Assembly (NCBI GenBank): GCA_036498265.1
Contig: DASYFT010000005.1
Span: 248,001 to 312,000 of the forward strand
Direction of reading: 5' to 3'
DNA from: Palsa-744 sp036498265
GTDB taxonomy: Bacteria > Actinomycetota > Thermoleophilia > Solirubrobacterales > Solirubrobacteraceae
Length of the DNA stretch: 64,000 nt
In this document: one piece after another, positions 34,633 through 44,229 of the stretch
Numbering within the stretch: position 1 is the stretch's first letter
Layout of the letters: every line of letters starts with the position of its first letter
Notes under the pieces: generated by a model
The model's input: the letters and a program-made list of their open reading frames with translations, nothing else
The model's database searches: none
Told to the model about the DNA's origin: nothing
Translations under genes and position numbers: made by a program

Positions 34633-35580
34633 ATGAAGACGCCTGAAACGCCGAGCCAAGGATCCACCGTTCGTGACCCGCATGTCGCGGTCGTCGTGCT
34701 CGCGCACAACGGGCGCGAGGACACGATGGACTGCTTTGAATCGCTCGAGCGCGCTCACCTCGTCAACTTCACGCTGATCCTCGTCGACAACGCCTCACGT
34801 GACGGGACGGTCGAGGCGGTAAGCAGCCGATATCCGTCCGTCCGAATCTTGGGACAGCAACGCAACCTCGGCTTCGCAGAGGGGAACAATGTCGGCATTA
34901 GACACGCTCTCGCCCTTGGCGCGGATTACGTGTTCCTGCTCAACAACGACGCCATCGTTGCAGCCGACGCCATCCATCTCTGCGTCGCGGCGGCTGAGCG
35001 GCTCCCTGACACGGGCGCAATATGCCCGCTCATCTATTTTGCCCAGCCACCCAACCTCGTGTGGTACGCCGGTGCGACCTTCGATCCGAGCCGCGCGCAC
35101 AGTGGGCACATGCTCGGCTACCGCGAAATCGATCGCGGCCAGTTCGCCAGTGCTGGCGAAACTGGCCGAGCAGTTGGAGCGGCGGTTCTCCTTCCCCGAC
35201 ACGTGCTTGAGCAGGTGGGCCTGCTGGATCCGGCACTGTTCTTCCTCTATGAGGACGTTGACTGGTCACTACGAGCGCGCGCTCTTGGATTCCGCATCTT
35301 TCTCATGCCCGAGGCGAAGGTATGGCACCGAGTGTCGGCCGCGGCTGGTGGAGAGCATGCGCCGCTCATCGCCTACTACGACACCCGCAACCACGTCGAG
35401 GTCTGCCGACGCTATGCCCCTCTTCGTGGGTTCGCGTCACTACTCCGCGAGGCTGGGATCCTTGCTGTTCATGTTGCCGGTGCACGGCGCTCCCGTACCC
35501 GGTGGGCCTACACATCGGCTGTGCTGCAGGGCTGGCGGGATGGCAGACGGGGCCGCCTGGGCCAACGCGCCACGACATGA
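34633..35580 (+). CDS. Glycosyltransferase family 2 (rhamnosyltransferase-like)
   Basis: A 315-residue GT-A enzyme from ATG 34633. VVVLAHNGREDTMDCFESL, ILVDNASRDGTVE, NLGFAEGNNVGIRHAL, LLNNDA (the DxD-like metal site) and FFLYEDVDWSLRARALGF are in family order. The EDVDW motif is typical of the WcaA/rhamnosyltransferase-like clade. First of three same-strand genes with the O-acetyltransferase and methyltransferase. Confidence 0.9.
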   Translation: MKTPETPSQGSTVRDPHVAVVVLAHNGREDTMDCFESLERAHLVNFTLILVDNASRDGTVEAVSSRYPSVRILGQQRNLGFAEGNNVGIRHALALGADYVFLLNNDAIVAADAIHLCVAAAERLPDTGAICPLIYFAQPPNLVWYAGATFDPSRAHSGHMLGYREIDRGQFASAGETGRAVGAAVLLPRHVLEQVGLLDPALFFLYEDVDWSLRARALGFRIFLMPEAKVWHRVSAAAGGEHAPLIAYYDTRNHVEVCRRYAPLRGFASLLREAGILAVHVAGARRSRTRWAYTSAVLQGWRDGRRGRLGQRATT

Positions 35581-35604
35581 GCGGATCGTATAATCCGCCC
35601 CGAC

Positions 35605-36234
35605 ATGGACTGGCGGAGAACGAGGGGGATTGTGAAGTCGTGGGTCCGCCCTTTTGTGCCGTTCAGGGCCCGGCCTCCTCGTCTCCCGCCCGGAGTCGCT
35701 ATCGGACCTCACACGTACGGGTATGGCGATGCCACCTTCCCGATGTTCACCGAAGGCGCGCGAATCGAGGTTGGCGCCTACTGCAGCATCAGCGACCAGG
35801 CGCGGATCCTGGGCGGAGGCGAACACGTAATCAGCCGAGCGAGCACATACCCGCACACCTTCATGCTTGACCCCGCGAAACGGACCCGTGTCGATGCGGT
35901 CGACACTGGACCAACCGTGATCGGAAATGATGTCTATATCGGCGTCGGAGCGATCGTCCTTTCGGGCGTCACGATCGGAGACGGAGTTGTGGTCGGCGCG
36001 GGGGCGGTGGTCACGAAGTCGATTCCTCCGTATGCCATAGTCGCCGGCAACCCAGCGCGGATCCTTCGTTACCGCTTCGACAGCGAGACACGGGAACGGC
36101 TTCTTGCGTTGCGGTGGTGGGATTGGGATGACAAGGACATCGCGGCGGCGCTGCCGTGGTTCACGAGCAATATCGAGTCTTTCCTCGCTGAGATGGAGCG
36201 CAGAAGTGGCAAGCTCGGTAATCCGATGCGATGA
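35605..36234 (+). CDS. CatB/Vat-like left-handed beta-helix O-acetyltransferase
   Basis: A 209-residue hexapeptide-repeat acetyltransferase. FTEGARIEVGAYCSISDQARIL, ASTYPHTF, TVIGNDVYIGVGAIVLSGVTIGDGVVVGAGAVVTKSIPPYAIVAGNPARIL and the C-terminal LRWWDWDDKDI match the xenobiotic-acetyltransferase subgroup (Vat/CatB). In this context it probably O-acetylates a sugar of the glycan with acetyl-CoA rather than an antibiotic. It overlaps the methyltransferase by 4 nt (ATGA). Confidence 0.87.
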   Translation: MDWRRTRGIVKSWVRPFVPFRARPPRLPPGVAIGPHTYGYGDATFPMFTEGARIEVGAYCSISDQARILGGGEHVISRASTYPHTFMLDPAKRTRVDAVDTGPTVIGNDVYIGVGAIVLSGVTIGDGVVVGAGAVVTKSIPPYAIVAGNPARILRYRFDSETRERLLALRWWDWDDKDIAAALPWFTSNIESFLAEMERRSGKLGNPMR

Positions 36235-37073
36235 GCGTCAGCTGGCGCCGAAGCCTGTGGTACACGCTAATTCGCTCACGTGTGCCTCTCAAGGGACCGC
36301 TTGTCCGAGCCTACCTCCGTCTTCTGGAGCGCCGCCGAAGCCGCGAACCAGAACCTGTCTCGCACGACGAAGCCAACGGCATTGCTGTTCCGCCGGTCCG
36401 CCTCCGGGTTCTCGTCGCTGGCGTGCCGGAGCGAGATTGGTTCCTGGCCTCTGGCCGGGCACAGACGAACCATCTACGTGAGCTACTCAGCGATGTGGGA
36501 AGCCCGATCGATGAGATGAGCACGATTCTCGACTTTGGATGCGGATGCGGGCGCATGGCGCGTTGGTGGTCTGATCTGCCCCAGCTTGCGATCCACGGCT
36601 GTGACTACAACAAGGAACTCGTGAATTGGTGTCAGGAGAACCTGCCATTCGTACAAGCCAGGGTGACGGACCTCGATCCGCCGCTTCCATATTCGGATGG
36701 TTCCTTTGACCTCGTGTATGCGTTCTCAGTGTTCACCCACCTCTCGATTGAGCTCGCGAACAGGTGGGTGGCGGAGCTCGAGCGGATCGTCAAGCCAGGT
36801 GGGCTCCTCTGGTTCACGATCCACGGCATGAGCTACCGCGGACGGCTCCCCCCTGAGCAGATGCAGGAGTTCGACAGGGGCGGAGTCGTCGTTTGGTTTC
36901 CAGAGATCGAGGGCACCAATCTGTGCGCCGCGTACTGGCCCGACGCTGCGGTCGCACGCATGCTCGGAGAGGGGTTCGAGATGCTCGCTCATCTCGACCC
37001 CCAGGCGGATGCGGCACGTGCCCAGGCGGCGCAACTGGCGCCCCATGACTCCTATCTCGTGCGCCGGCGTTGA
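36231..37073 (+). CDS. SAM-dependent methyltransferase
   Basis: A 280-residue class I methyltransferase. ILDFGCGCGRMARWW is motif I (SAM loop), IHGCDYNKELVNWC motif II, FDLVYAFSVFTHL motif IV, and RIVKPGGLLWFTIHG the following strand. An N-terminal 80-residue helical region precedes the core. In this operon it likely methylates a glycan sugar or end-caps the chain; the target is not visible. Confidence 0.87.
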   Translation: MSVSWRRSLWYTLIRSRVPLKGPLVRAYLRLLERRRSREPEPVSHDEANGIAVPPVRLRVLVAGVPERDWFLASGRAQTNHLRELLSDVGSPIDEMSTILDFGCGCGRMARWWSDLPQLAIHGCDYNKELVNWCQENLPFVQARVTDLDPPLPYSDGSFDLVYAFSVFTHLSIELANRWVAELERIVKPGGLLWFTIHGMSYRGRLPPEQMQEFDRGGVVVWFPEIEGTNLCAAYWPDAAVARMLGEGFEMLAHLDPQADAARAQAAQLAPHDSYLVRRR

Positions 37074-37098
37074 CAGTCACCAGGTCCGGTCATGCCGA

Positions 37099-38592
37099 TC
37101 AGGTGTGTGTGCGGAGCTCCCTGATGCGCGGGATCGCGGCCGTCAGCTCCTGCGGCATGGTCCGCGTAACCAGCAATACCGCGAAGTAGATCACTGTCGC
37201 CCCGACGACACGGGCGAAGGACCCCACGGGAACCAGGAACATGGTGGCGGCGAGACCAGCGGCGATGAGCACGGGCAGGAGAACGGAAGCGCTGATGCCA
37301 TGTCGCGGGACGGCGCGGATCAGCACGGCGGTGAGGCCGATCGCGACCAGTGCCTCGGTTATGACGTCCGCCCAGGCGCCTCCCCGAGCGCCAAGTGCGG
37401 GAATGAGCAGCAGACCAAGGGCGATGTCCAGCGCGAGAGCGGCCACGCTTCCTACTATCAACGGCCGGTAGTGGCGGAGCGAGATCAGACGAAGCGAGCA
37501 CGATGCCGAGATGAAGCTGGCGGTGACCACCACGCCTTGGATACGCAGCACCGATACGGCCCCACGACCTTTGCTCCCAGCGATCACGTCGATGAGGAAT
37601 TCGGCACCCAGCGCGATCGCAAGCGATATCCACACGCCGCAGATCACGGCGACCGTGAACACCTTGCCGATCGTTCCCGACTCCCGTTCGTGGTCGAAGC
37701 GCTCCTGTGAGATAAGCGGGAAGACGGCAGTCAGCAGCAGGATCGGGATCCCGAGTGCCACCTGCGTGACCCGAAAGGACGTTGCGAAGAATCCAGTCTG
37801 GGTTGGGGACGCTATGAGCGACATCAGCACGACCGTCACGTAGAAGTAGATCGCCCCGATCGACATGGCAATGGCATAGAGCGAGGTCTCTCGGAACAGC
37901 TCGCGCCAAGCTCTCCATTCGAAGCTAATCCTGAACGGAAACGATGACCGGACGATCCATGCCAGAAGGACCGCGGCGAATCCAGCCGCGGCGGCCTGCG
38001 CAGCAAGGAGCGGGAGGAGGTTTGCACCGAGCAGGACCAGCACTCCGACCAACAAAAGGGCCACGAGCCTGCGTGTCAGGTCGACCGCTGTCAATCGGCC
38101 CAGTTCGAGTTGCGCCTGCAGCGATATCGAGAATACGTCGGCTGTGACCTGCAGTAACAGGCCTGCACCAGCCACCAGCGTCCCGAGCACCAAGACCTGT
38201 TGGTAACCCACGGCGAGCGCAAAGACCGCCGCGCAACCGACCCCAACCGCCGCAAGGAAGAGGCGCATCGAGAGTAGGTTTGCCATGAACCGCCGGCGAT
38301 CGGCTCCCGCTCGGACGCCGAACTCGCGAATCCCGTAGACAAAGGTGCCGGCCTCGGTCACACCTCCGACGAGTGCGATCAACGACATGACCGTGACGTA
38401 GCGGCCGAAGCCGGATACGCCGAGGTGCCGTATGAGGATCGTCGCCGTACCGAGGGAGACCAGGACGCCGGCTATGTATCCCGCGACGCGAATGGCTCCA
38501 CCGCGGATCGCGATGGCGCCACCGTCGGGTGAGACCCGAGGAATCGCCGAGGTGACGGATCCGGCCGCCTCCGCTGGCAGATCCTCGTTCAT
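37099..38592 (-). CDS. Wzx-like flippase (polysaccharide biosynthesis protein)
   Basis: A 497-residue MOP-superfamily protein with about fourteen membrane helices. IRGGAIRVAGYIAGVLVSLGTATILIRHLGVSGFGRYV at the start and internal GIREFGVRAG are typical of Wzx/RfbX transporters. It would flip the undecaprenyl-linked glycan to the outer face. It runs opposite to the flanking genes. Confidence 0.87.
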   Translation of the reverse strand: MNEDLPAEAAGSVTSAIPRVSPDGGAIAIRGGAIRVAGYIAGVLVSLGTATILIRHLGVSGFGRYVTVMSLIALVGGVTEAGTFVYGIREFGVRAGADRRRFMANLLSMRLFLAAVGVGCAAVFALAVGYQQVLVLGTLVAGAGLLLQVTADVFSISLQAQLELGRLTAVDLTRRLVALLLVGVLVLLGANLLPLLAAQAAAAGFAAVLLAWIVRSSFPFRISFEWRAWRELFRETSLYAIAMSIGAIYFYVTVVLMSLIASPTQTGFFATSFRVTQVALGIPILLLTAVFPLISQERFDHERESGTIGKVFTVAVICGVWISLAIALGAEFLIDVIAGSKGRGAVSVLRIQGVVVTASFISASCSLRLISLRHYRPLIVGSVAALALDIALGLLLIPALGARGGAWADVITEALVAIGLTAVLIRAVPRHGISASVLLPVLIAAGLAATMFLVPVGSFARVVGATVIYFAVLLVTRTMPQELTAAIPRIRELRTHT

Positions 38593-38723
38593 GCGCCGGA
38601 TCTCATCCCGTCAAGCTCCTGTTTCGTCTCGTGCGGCCATGACACCGTGACAGACCTAGTGCCACGAGCGTACAAGCCGCCGAAGCGGCGTACGGCGCGA
38701 GGGTCAACGCTAAGCTGGACGAG

Positions 38724-39824
38724 ATGAGGGGAGGTGGGATTCGCTGCTCACGCAGGCTGCGACTTGGCCTTGCGGCGCTGGCGGTGGGGCTGGCGGTAAA
38801 TGGTGTCGACGGAAGTGTCGTGCGCGCCGGTCCACTCAAGGCTATGTGGGGCCCGTCGATCCGCAACGGCGTGTCCGTCTTTCCAACTTTCAAGGACCTC
38901 GGCGTCAGGATCTACGAGGACGACCTGCACTGGGATCTGGTCGCGCGCCGTCGACCGCGGAACGCGCGCTCGCCGAGCGATCCCGCATATGTGTGGCCGG
39001 CCGAGGTCACGTCGGCGGTCGACAAAGCAGGGCGTTACGGCATGCAGGTCGCCCTCGAGATCATCGGCAGCCCGCGCTGGGCCAACGGCGGCAAGCCCGC
39101 CATCTGGGCCCCCCGCCGCATGCGCGACTACGCGAACTTCGCGATCGCAGCGGCGAGGCGCTACCCCTCCGTGCACCTGTGGATGATCTGGGGCGAGCCG
39201 TCGCGCTCGCACAACTTCCATCCGCTCACACCGGCGCGGCCGTTCGCTCCGCTGACGGCACGCCAGAAGATCGCCCCGCACCTCTACTCGCGGATGCTGG
39301 ACGCCGCCTACGTCGCGCTGAAGTCCGTCAGCCGCGCCAACCTGGTCATCGGCGGCATGACCGACTCCGCCGCCAACATCTCGACGCCGCAGTGGATCGA
39401 AAACATGCGGCTGCCCAATGGCCGCCCGCCGCGCCTCGACCTCTACGGCCACAACCCGTTCAGCGTCCGCGCCCCCAACCTGACCAACCCTCCCTCGCCG
39501 GCCCAGCAGATCGACTTCTCGGACCTGGCGCGGCTCACCGCACTGGTCGACAACAACCTCGGGCGCCCCCGGAACCCGACCCCCCGGCTGTTCCTGTCGG
39601 AGTGGACGATCCCCACCGCGGTCGACAAGGAGTTCAACTTCTACGTCGATCCGCAGCTGCAGGCGAGGTGGATCAGCGACGGCCTGCGGGTGGCCCAGCA
39701 GCTCCCGAACGTCTACGCGGTCGGGTGGATCCATCTCTACGACGAACCGCCGCAGAGCGCCGGAGGTCTGATCACGGCGAGTGGGGTCAACAAGCCCGGC
39801 TACTTCGCCTGGCGGGCCGGCTGA
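38724..39824 (+). CDS. Secreted glycoside hydrolase-like TIM-barrel protein
   Basis: A 366-residue protein with an N-terminal signal/anchor (residues 9-32), then a barrel resembling GH5/GH39-type enzymes. MWGPSIRNGVSVF and DDLHWDLVA are in the first strands. HLWMIWGEPS carries the likely acid/base Glu after strand 4, LYGHNPFS follows, and RLFLSEWTIPT carries the likely nucleophile Glu. It probably cuts the glycan made by the neighbouring cluster or a related wall polymer. TAAGCT ends 7 nt before ATG 38724 (leaderless). GC returns to the high background here. Confidence 0.78.
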   Translation: MRGGGIRCSRRLRLGLAALAVGLAVNGVDGSVVRAGPLKAMWGPSIRNGVSVFPTFKDLGVRIYEDDLHWDLVARRRPRNARSPSDPAYVWPAEVTSAVDKAGRYGMQVALEIIGSPRWANGGKPAIWAPRRMRDYANFAIAAARRYPSVHLWMIWGEPSRSHNFHPLTPARPFAPLTARQKIAPHLYSRMLDAAYVALKSVSRANLVIGGMTDSAANISTPQWIENMRLPNGRPPRLDLYGHNPFSVRAPNLTNPPSPAQQIDFSDLARLTALVDNNLGRPRNPTPRLFLSEWTIPTAVDKEFNFYVDPQLQARWISDGLRVAQQLPNVYAVGWIHLYDEPPQSAGGLITASGVNKPGYFAWRAG

Positions 39825-39884
39825 TCAAACTCTGGTGAAGGCCTCGCTGGTAGCGCGCGGGCCGGATAGCCGTTGGAGACTCCC

Positions 39885-40346
39885 TCAGCTCGGGAGCGGC
39901 GAGCCCGCGAAGAAGAAGAACCAGACCTCCAGGCAAATGACGGCCACCACGGTGCTCGCCGTGACGATCAACTCGACGGGGGTCGTGCCGGCCCTCGCGC
40001 GCGCCACCTCGTCATCCTCGCCGCGCATGCTCCGCACCCAGGGCGAGATCAGGCGTTCACCCTCCGGCCGTTGGGTGAGCTCGTCGTAGCGGGCGCTGAG
40101 CCAGGTCAGCGCCATCGCCATCGCAGTCACGAACACCGCCAGCAGCACCACGATCAGCAGCACCGAGCCCATCGTCACGGCACGCCGTCCGACCATGCGG
40201 GAGCCGACCCACAAGGCCATCAGCGGCGCGCCCGTCCAGATGTTCACCGCCACGAGCGTCGAGGCGGCCAGCAACGCCAGGCGCTTCAGCCGTGAGCCGG
40301 GGACCGGCTCCGGACTCGGCTCAGGGGTCGGCCTCGCGCCACCCAT
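39885..40346 (-). CDS. Membrane protein of unknown function (153 aa)
   Basis: A protein from ATG 40346 with three to four membrane helices (about 25-45, 58-80, 125-145) and a charged loop containing RYDELTQRPEGERLISPWVRSMRGE. TAGCAT ends 7 nt before the ATG, arguing for this start over ATG 40379. Family not recognised beyond similar-looking actinobacterial proteins. Confidence 0.6.
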   Translation of the reverse strand: MGGARPTPEPSPEPVPGSRLKRLALLAASTLVAVNIWTGAPLMALWVGSRMVGRRAVTMGSVLLIVVLLAVFVTAMAMALTWLSARYDELTQRPEGERLISPWVRSMRGEDDEVARARAGTTPVELIVTASTVVAVICLEVWFFFFAGSPLPS

Positions 40347-40430
40347 GCTGCCAATGCTACGCCACCGGCTCGGCGGCATCGCGCCTCGAGCGCAGCCCCG
40401 GCGGGTGCATTTGTGGCAGTCTCTCCGGCC

Positions 40431-41642
40431 GTGCGTGACGCCGTCATCTGCGAACCGCTTCGAACCGCCGTGGGAGGCTTCGGCGGCGTGTTTCGCGACG
40501 TGCCGCCGACGCAGCTCGCGGCGAGTGTGATCCAGGAGCTCGTCCGGCGAACCTCGCTGCCGGCGGCGGAGGTCGAGGACGTGATGCTCGGCCAGTGCTA
40601 CCCCAACGGCGAGGCGCCCGCGATCGGGCGGGTGGCGGCGCTCGATGCGGGCCTACCGATCGAGGTTCCGGGCGTCCAGCTCGACCGGCGCTGCGGCTCG
40701 GGGCTGCAGGCCATCCTGCTCGGCTGCATGCAGGTTCAGACAGGAGCCGCCGACCTCGTGCTCGCCGGAGGTGCCGAGAGCATGAGCCAGGCGGAGTTCT
40801 ACGCGATGGGCATGCGCTGGGGCGTCAGGGGCGGCGGCGTGAGGCTCGAGGACCGCCTGGCGCGCTCGCGCGTGACCGCCGGCGGCATCCACCACCTGAT
40901 CGAGGGCGGCATGATCGAGACGGCGGAGAACGTGCGTCGCCAGTACGGCGTTCCGCGCGAGGAGCAGGATGAGCTCGCACTGCGATCCCACCAGCGCGCG
41001 GTCGCCGCTCACGAGAGCGGCACCTTCGCAGAGGAGATCGTGCCGGTCGCTGTCAAGAGCCGCAAGGAGGAGAGGCTGATAGACCGCGACGAGCACCCGC
41101 GGGCCGACACCACGCTCGAGCGACTGAGCGAGCTGCGGCCGCTTCTTGGCGCCGGCGACCCCGACGCGACGGTCACCGCCGGCAATGCCAGCGGCCAGAA
41201 CGACGGCGCTGCGGTGTGCATCGTCACGCACCCCCTCAAGGCCGCCGAGCTCGGCCTGCAGCCGTTCGCGCGGCTGGTCTCCTGGTCCGTGGCCGGGGTC
41301 GCGCCCGAGACGATGGGCATCGGGCCCGTTCCCGCGACGCGGCGGGCTCTCGAGCGGGCCGGGCTGTCGCTGGCGGAGATGGACCTGATCGAGCTGAACG
41401 AGGCCTTCGCGGCACAGGCGCTGGCCGTCCTGCGCGAGTGGGAGCTGCCCGACGGCTTGGAGCGCGTGAACGTGCACGGCTCCGGCATATCCCTCGGCCA
41501 TCCCGTCGGCGCCACCGGCGGGAGGATCCTCACGACCCTCCTGCGCGAGCTCCGCAGGCGCGGCGGGCGCTACGGGCTCGAGACCATGTGCATCGGCGGC
41601 GGTCAGGGGATGGCCGCCGTGTTCGAGAACGTCGACCTCTGA
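40431..41642 (+). CDS. Acetyl-CoA acetyltransferase (thiolase)
   Basis: A 403-residue thiolase. GTG 40431 gives the usual N-terminus (VRDAVICEPLRT) and has CAGTCT 8 nt before it; GTG 40413 is possible. Catalytic Cys88 lies in DRRCGSGLQAI, the His in GSGISLGHPVGATGG, and the second Cys in MCIGGGQGMA; NEAFAAQAL is the conserved loop. It interconverts acyl-CoA plus acetyl-CoA and 3-ketoacyl-CoA. Followed by a patatin-like gene 42 nt downstream. Confidence 0.93.
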   Translation: MRDAVICEPLRTAVGGFGGVFRDVPPTQLAASVIQELVRRTSLPAAEVEDVMLGQCYPNGEAPAIGRVAALDAGLPIEVPGVQLDRRCGSGLQAILLGCMQVQTGAADLVLAGGAESMSQAEFYAMGMRWGVRGGGVRLEDRLARSRVTAGGIHHLIEGGMIETAENVRRQYGVPREEQDELALRSHQRAVAAHESGTFAEEIVPVAVKSRKEERLIDRDEHPRADTTLERLSELRPLLGAGDPDATVTAGNASGQNDGAAVCIVTHPLKAAELGLQPFARLVSWSVAGVAPETMGIGPVPATRRALERAGLSLAEMDLIELNEAFAAQALAVLREWELPDGLERVNVHGSGISLGHPVGATGGRILTTLLRELRRRGGRYGLETMCIGGGQGMAAVFENVDL

Positions 41643-41684
41643 GCGGCGCGGGCCGCGGTGTCCCAGCGCGGCTACGCTTGACGG

Positions 41685-42632
41685 ATGAACGGAGCCCGGC
41701 CTCAGACCCCGGATGTGATGGTGCTCGGCGGAGGCGGCATCCTCGGCGAGGCATGGATGAGCGCCGTCCTGGCGGGCCTGGACGAGGCCGAGGGCTTCGA
41801 CTCGCGGTCCTGTGGCCAGTACATCGGCACGTCCGCCGGCTCGATCGTGGCGGCGTCGCTCGTCGCGGACATCGACCCCGGCGGCCGTCTGGGCGAGCTT
41901 CCCGAGCAGCCGCCCGTCTCTCCCGCCGAAGAGGAGCAGCGCCTCGGAGCGCTCAGGCAGACGCTCGGGGCCGCATTCAGCATCGGCAACGCGGCGGCCG
42001 CGCCCCTGGCCTCGCTGGCGCTCGGATCGAGCAGTGGAGGCGGAGCGCTGCTGCGCCGCGCCGCCCTGCGCAGGGCGCCCACCGGTCGCCGCTCGCTCGA
42101 GCGCCTCGGGCGCGAGGTGGAGCGCAGCGGCGTGGGCTGGGACGGTCGCCTGCGGATCGCGGCTGTCGAGCAGGAGAGCGGGCGCAGGGTGATGTTCGGC
42201 GCGCCCGGAGCCCCCTCGGTGACGGTTGCGCAGGCCGTCGAAGCCTCGTGCGCGATCCCCGGCGTCTTCCAGCCGGTTCGCGCCGCCGGCCGCACCTACG
42301 TCGATGGTGGCGTCTGGAGCCCCACCAACATGGACACGGCCGAGGTGCGGCGCGGTCAGTCGGTCCTGTGCCTCAACCCGACCGGCTCGATGCGCGCCGT
42401 CGCCGGCACGTTGCTCGGCGCGCTGGCTCCGATATCGCGTGGCGTCGCCGGAGCGGAGGCGCTCGCGCTCAAGCACCGAGGCGCGAGCGTCAGCACGATC
42501 AACCCCGATGCGGCCAGCGGTGAGGCGATGGGCCTCAACCTGATGGACCCGAGCCGCCGGGCACAGGTCATCGCGGCGGGTCTGGCACAGGGGCGGCGCC
42601 TGGGGACGCTCGGCCAGCGCGAGGCGGCGTAG
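41685..42632 (+). CDS. Patatin-like phospholipase family protein
   Basis: A 315-residue protein. GGGGILGEAW is the oxyanion loop, GTSAGS (48-53) contains nucleophile Ser50, and DGGVWSPTNMD carries the catalytic Asp of the Ser-Asp dyad. It would hydrolyse acyl esters of lipids. TACGCT ends 6 nt before ATG 41685 with no Shine-Dalgarno, so a leaderless transcript is likely. Convergent, 2 bp apart, with the monooxygenase gene. Confidence 0.87.
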   Translation: MNGARPQTPDVMVLGGGGILGEAWMSAVLAGLDEAEGFDSRSCGQYIGTSAGSIVAASLVADIDPGGRLGELPEQPPVSPAEEEQRLGALRQTLGAAFSIGNAAAAPLASLALGSSSGGGALLRRAALRRAPTGRRSLERLGREVERSGVGWDGRLRIAAVEQESGRRVMFGAPGAPSVTVAQAVEASCAIPGVFQPVRAAGRTYVDGGVWSPTNMDTAEVRRGQSVLCLNPTGSMRAVAGTLLGALAPISRGVAGAEALALKHRGASVSTINPDAASGEAMGLNLMDPSRRAQVIAAGLAQGRRLGTLGQREAA

Positions 42633-42634
42633 GC

Positions 42635-44152
42635 CTAGGCCGCGGCGGCGAGCGCCTCTGCGGCGCCGGGTGCCACGGTCCCGCTCGAGAACTCGATCGC
42701 GCCGTCCTCGATCGCGCCGTAGCGGAGGCTGAGGATGTCCAGCGCGTAGTTCTGGTAGAGGCGCCACGGCGCCTTCGACCCCTGTTTCGGGAACTGGTCG
42801 ATGGCTCGCAGCACGTAGCTGGAGGTGAAGTCGATGAACGGCTCCTCGGCGATCGAGGGATCGCGGTTCTGGGGCACGCACTGCAGGTAGCCGCGCTCGT
42901 CCATGTGGTTCAGGAGCCTGCACGCATAGGCGCAGGTGAGGTCGCACTTCAGGGTCCACGAGGCGTTCGTGTAGCCGAAGGACATCGCCAGGTTGGGCAC
43001 GCCGCTCAGCATCATGCCCCTGTAGCTCATCGTCTCCGACACGTCGACCTCGCTCCCGTCGACGGCGATCTGCATGCCTCCGAGCGTGAGCAGGTTCAGC
43101 CCTGTGGCGGTCACGATCAGGTCCGCCTCCAGCCCCGCTCCGGACGCCAGCTCGATGCCCGTCTCGGTGAACGTCTCGATCTGGTCCGTGACGATCGAGG
43201 CCCGCCCGGCAGAGATCGCGTCGAACAGGTCGCCGTCCGGCACCAGGCACATCCGCTGGTCCCAGGGGCTGTACTTCGGTTTGAAGTGCGTGTCGACGTC
43301 GAAGTCCTGCGGCAGCCGCCTTTCGACGCCCCTCCTGACCAGAGCGCGCACCAGGTTCGGCCGGCGACGGCTCAGCTGGAACACGAGCATCGTCACCAGG
43401 ACGTTCTTCCAGCGCACGAGCGAGTATGCGAGCCTCGCCGGCAGCAGCCGCCGCACCAGGTTGGCGAGCGGGTCTTCGGCCGGCAGCGACACGACGTAGC
43501 TGGGTGATCGCTGCAGCATGGTCACGTGCTCGGCGCTCTGCGCGATCGCGGGCACGAGCGTCACCGCCGTCGCGCCGCTGCCGATCACCACCACGCGCTT
43601 GCCCTCGTAGTCGATGTCCTCGCTCCAGTGCTGAGGGTGCACGACGCGACCGCTGAAGCGCTCGATGCCGTTGAACTCCGGGCTGTAGCCCTCGTCGTAG
43701 CGGTAATAGCCGCTGCACATCATCAGGAAGCCGCAGGTCATGCGGACCGTCTCATGCGTGTTGCCTCGGACTGCCTCGACCGTCCAGCGTGAACGGCCGG
43801 TCGACCACTCGGCGCGCGTGACGCGATGGTGAAAGCGGATCTTCCGGTCGATCCCGTTCTCGGCGGCCGTCTGGCGGACGTAGCGGAGGATGGACGGGCC
43901 GTCGGCGATCGACTTGGCCTCCGGCCACGGGCGGAACGAGTAGCCGAGCGTGTACATGTCGGAGTCGGAGCGCACGCCCGGGTAGCGGAACAGGTCCCAT
44001 GTGCCGCCGATCGAGTCCCGCGCCTCGAGGACCGCGTAGGTCTTGGCGGGGCAGTTCTGCTGGAGGTGGTAGCCCGCGCCCACGCCGGAGAGGCCGGCAC
44101 CGACGATCAGGACATCGAAGTGCTCGAGCGAGCTGTCAGCCGGTTCTTCCAT
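42635..44152 (-). CDS. ethA: EthA-like FAD-dependent Baeyer-Villiger monooxygenase
   Basis: A 505-residue flavin monooxygenase. It has VGAGLSGVGAGYHLQ (FAD Rossmann), GGTWDLFRYPGVRSDSDMYTLG, FSGRVVHPQHW (the FxGxxxHxxxW fingerprint of Baeyer-Villiger enzymes) and VVIGSGATAVTL (NADPH Rossmann). The N-terminal pattern closely follows mycobacterial EthA, which oxidises ketones and activates thioamide prodrugs. The cellular substrate here is unknown; the thiolase and patatin neighbours suggest lipid metabolism. The symbol denotes family likeness, not proven orthology. Confidence 0.88.
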   Translation of the reverse strand: MEEPADSSLEHFDVLIVGAGLSGVGAGYHLQQNCPAKTYAVLEARDSIGGTWDLFRYPGVRSDSDMYTLGYSFRPWPEAKSIADGPSILRYVRQTAAENGIDRKIRFHHRVTRAEWSTGRSRWTVEAVRGNTHETVRMTCGFLMMCSGYYRYDEGYSPEFNGIERFSGRVVHPQHWSEDIDYEGKRVVVIGSGATAVTLVPAIAQSAEHVTMLQRSPSYVVSLPAEDPLANLVRRLLPARLAYSLVRWKNVLVTMLVFQLSRRRPNLVRALVRRGVERRLPQDFDVDTHFKPKYSPWDQRMCLVPDGDLFDAISAGRASIVTDQIETFTETGIELASGAGLEADLIVTATGLNLLTLGGMQIAVDGSEVDVSETMSYRGMMLSGVPNLAMSFGYTNASWTLKCDLTCAYACRLLNHMDERGYLQCVPQNRDPSIAEEPFIDFTSSYVLRAIDQFPKQGSKAPWRLYQNYALDILSLRYGAIEDGAIEFSSGTVAPGAAEALAAAA

Positions 44153-44229
44153 ATCCGTGATGCCTGCCCTTCGCCGGTGAGGGATACGGCGGCCAAGCCT
44201 ACGGGATGAGGGGATCTAGACTGGCGCCC

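Noticed and set aside
42620..42650. GGCCTAGGCC palindrome between convergent genes
   Set aside because: The perfect 10-bp palindrome is too short and without a T-tract to call a terminator; it may be chance overlap of stop codons.
40653..43718. Minus-strand open frame of about 1020 codons across the thiolase, patatin and monooxygenase genes
   Set aside because: It is antisense to two genes with complete catalytic motifs; composition is Arg/Gly/Ala-rich with no recognisable fold.
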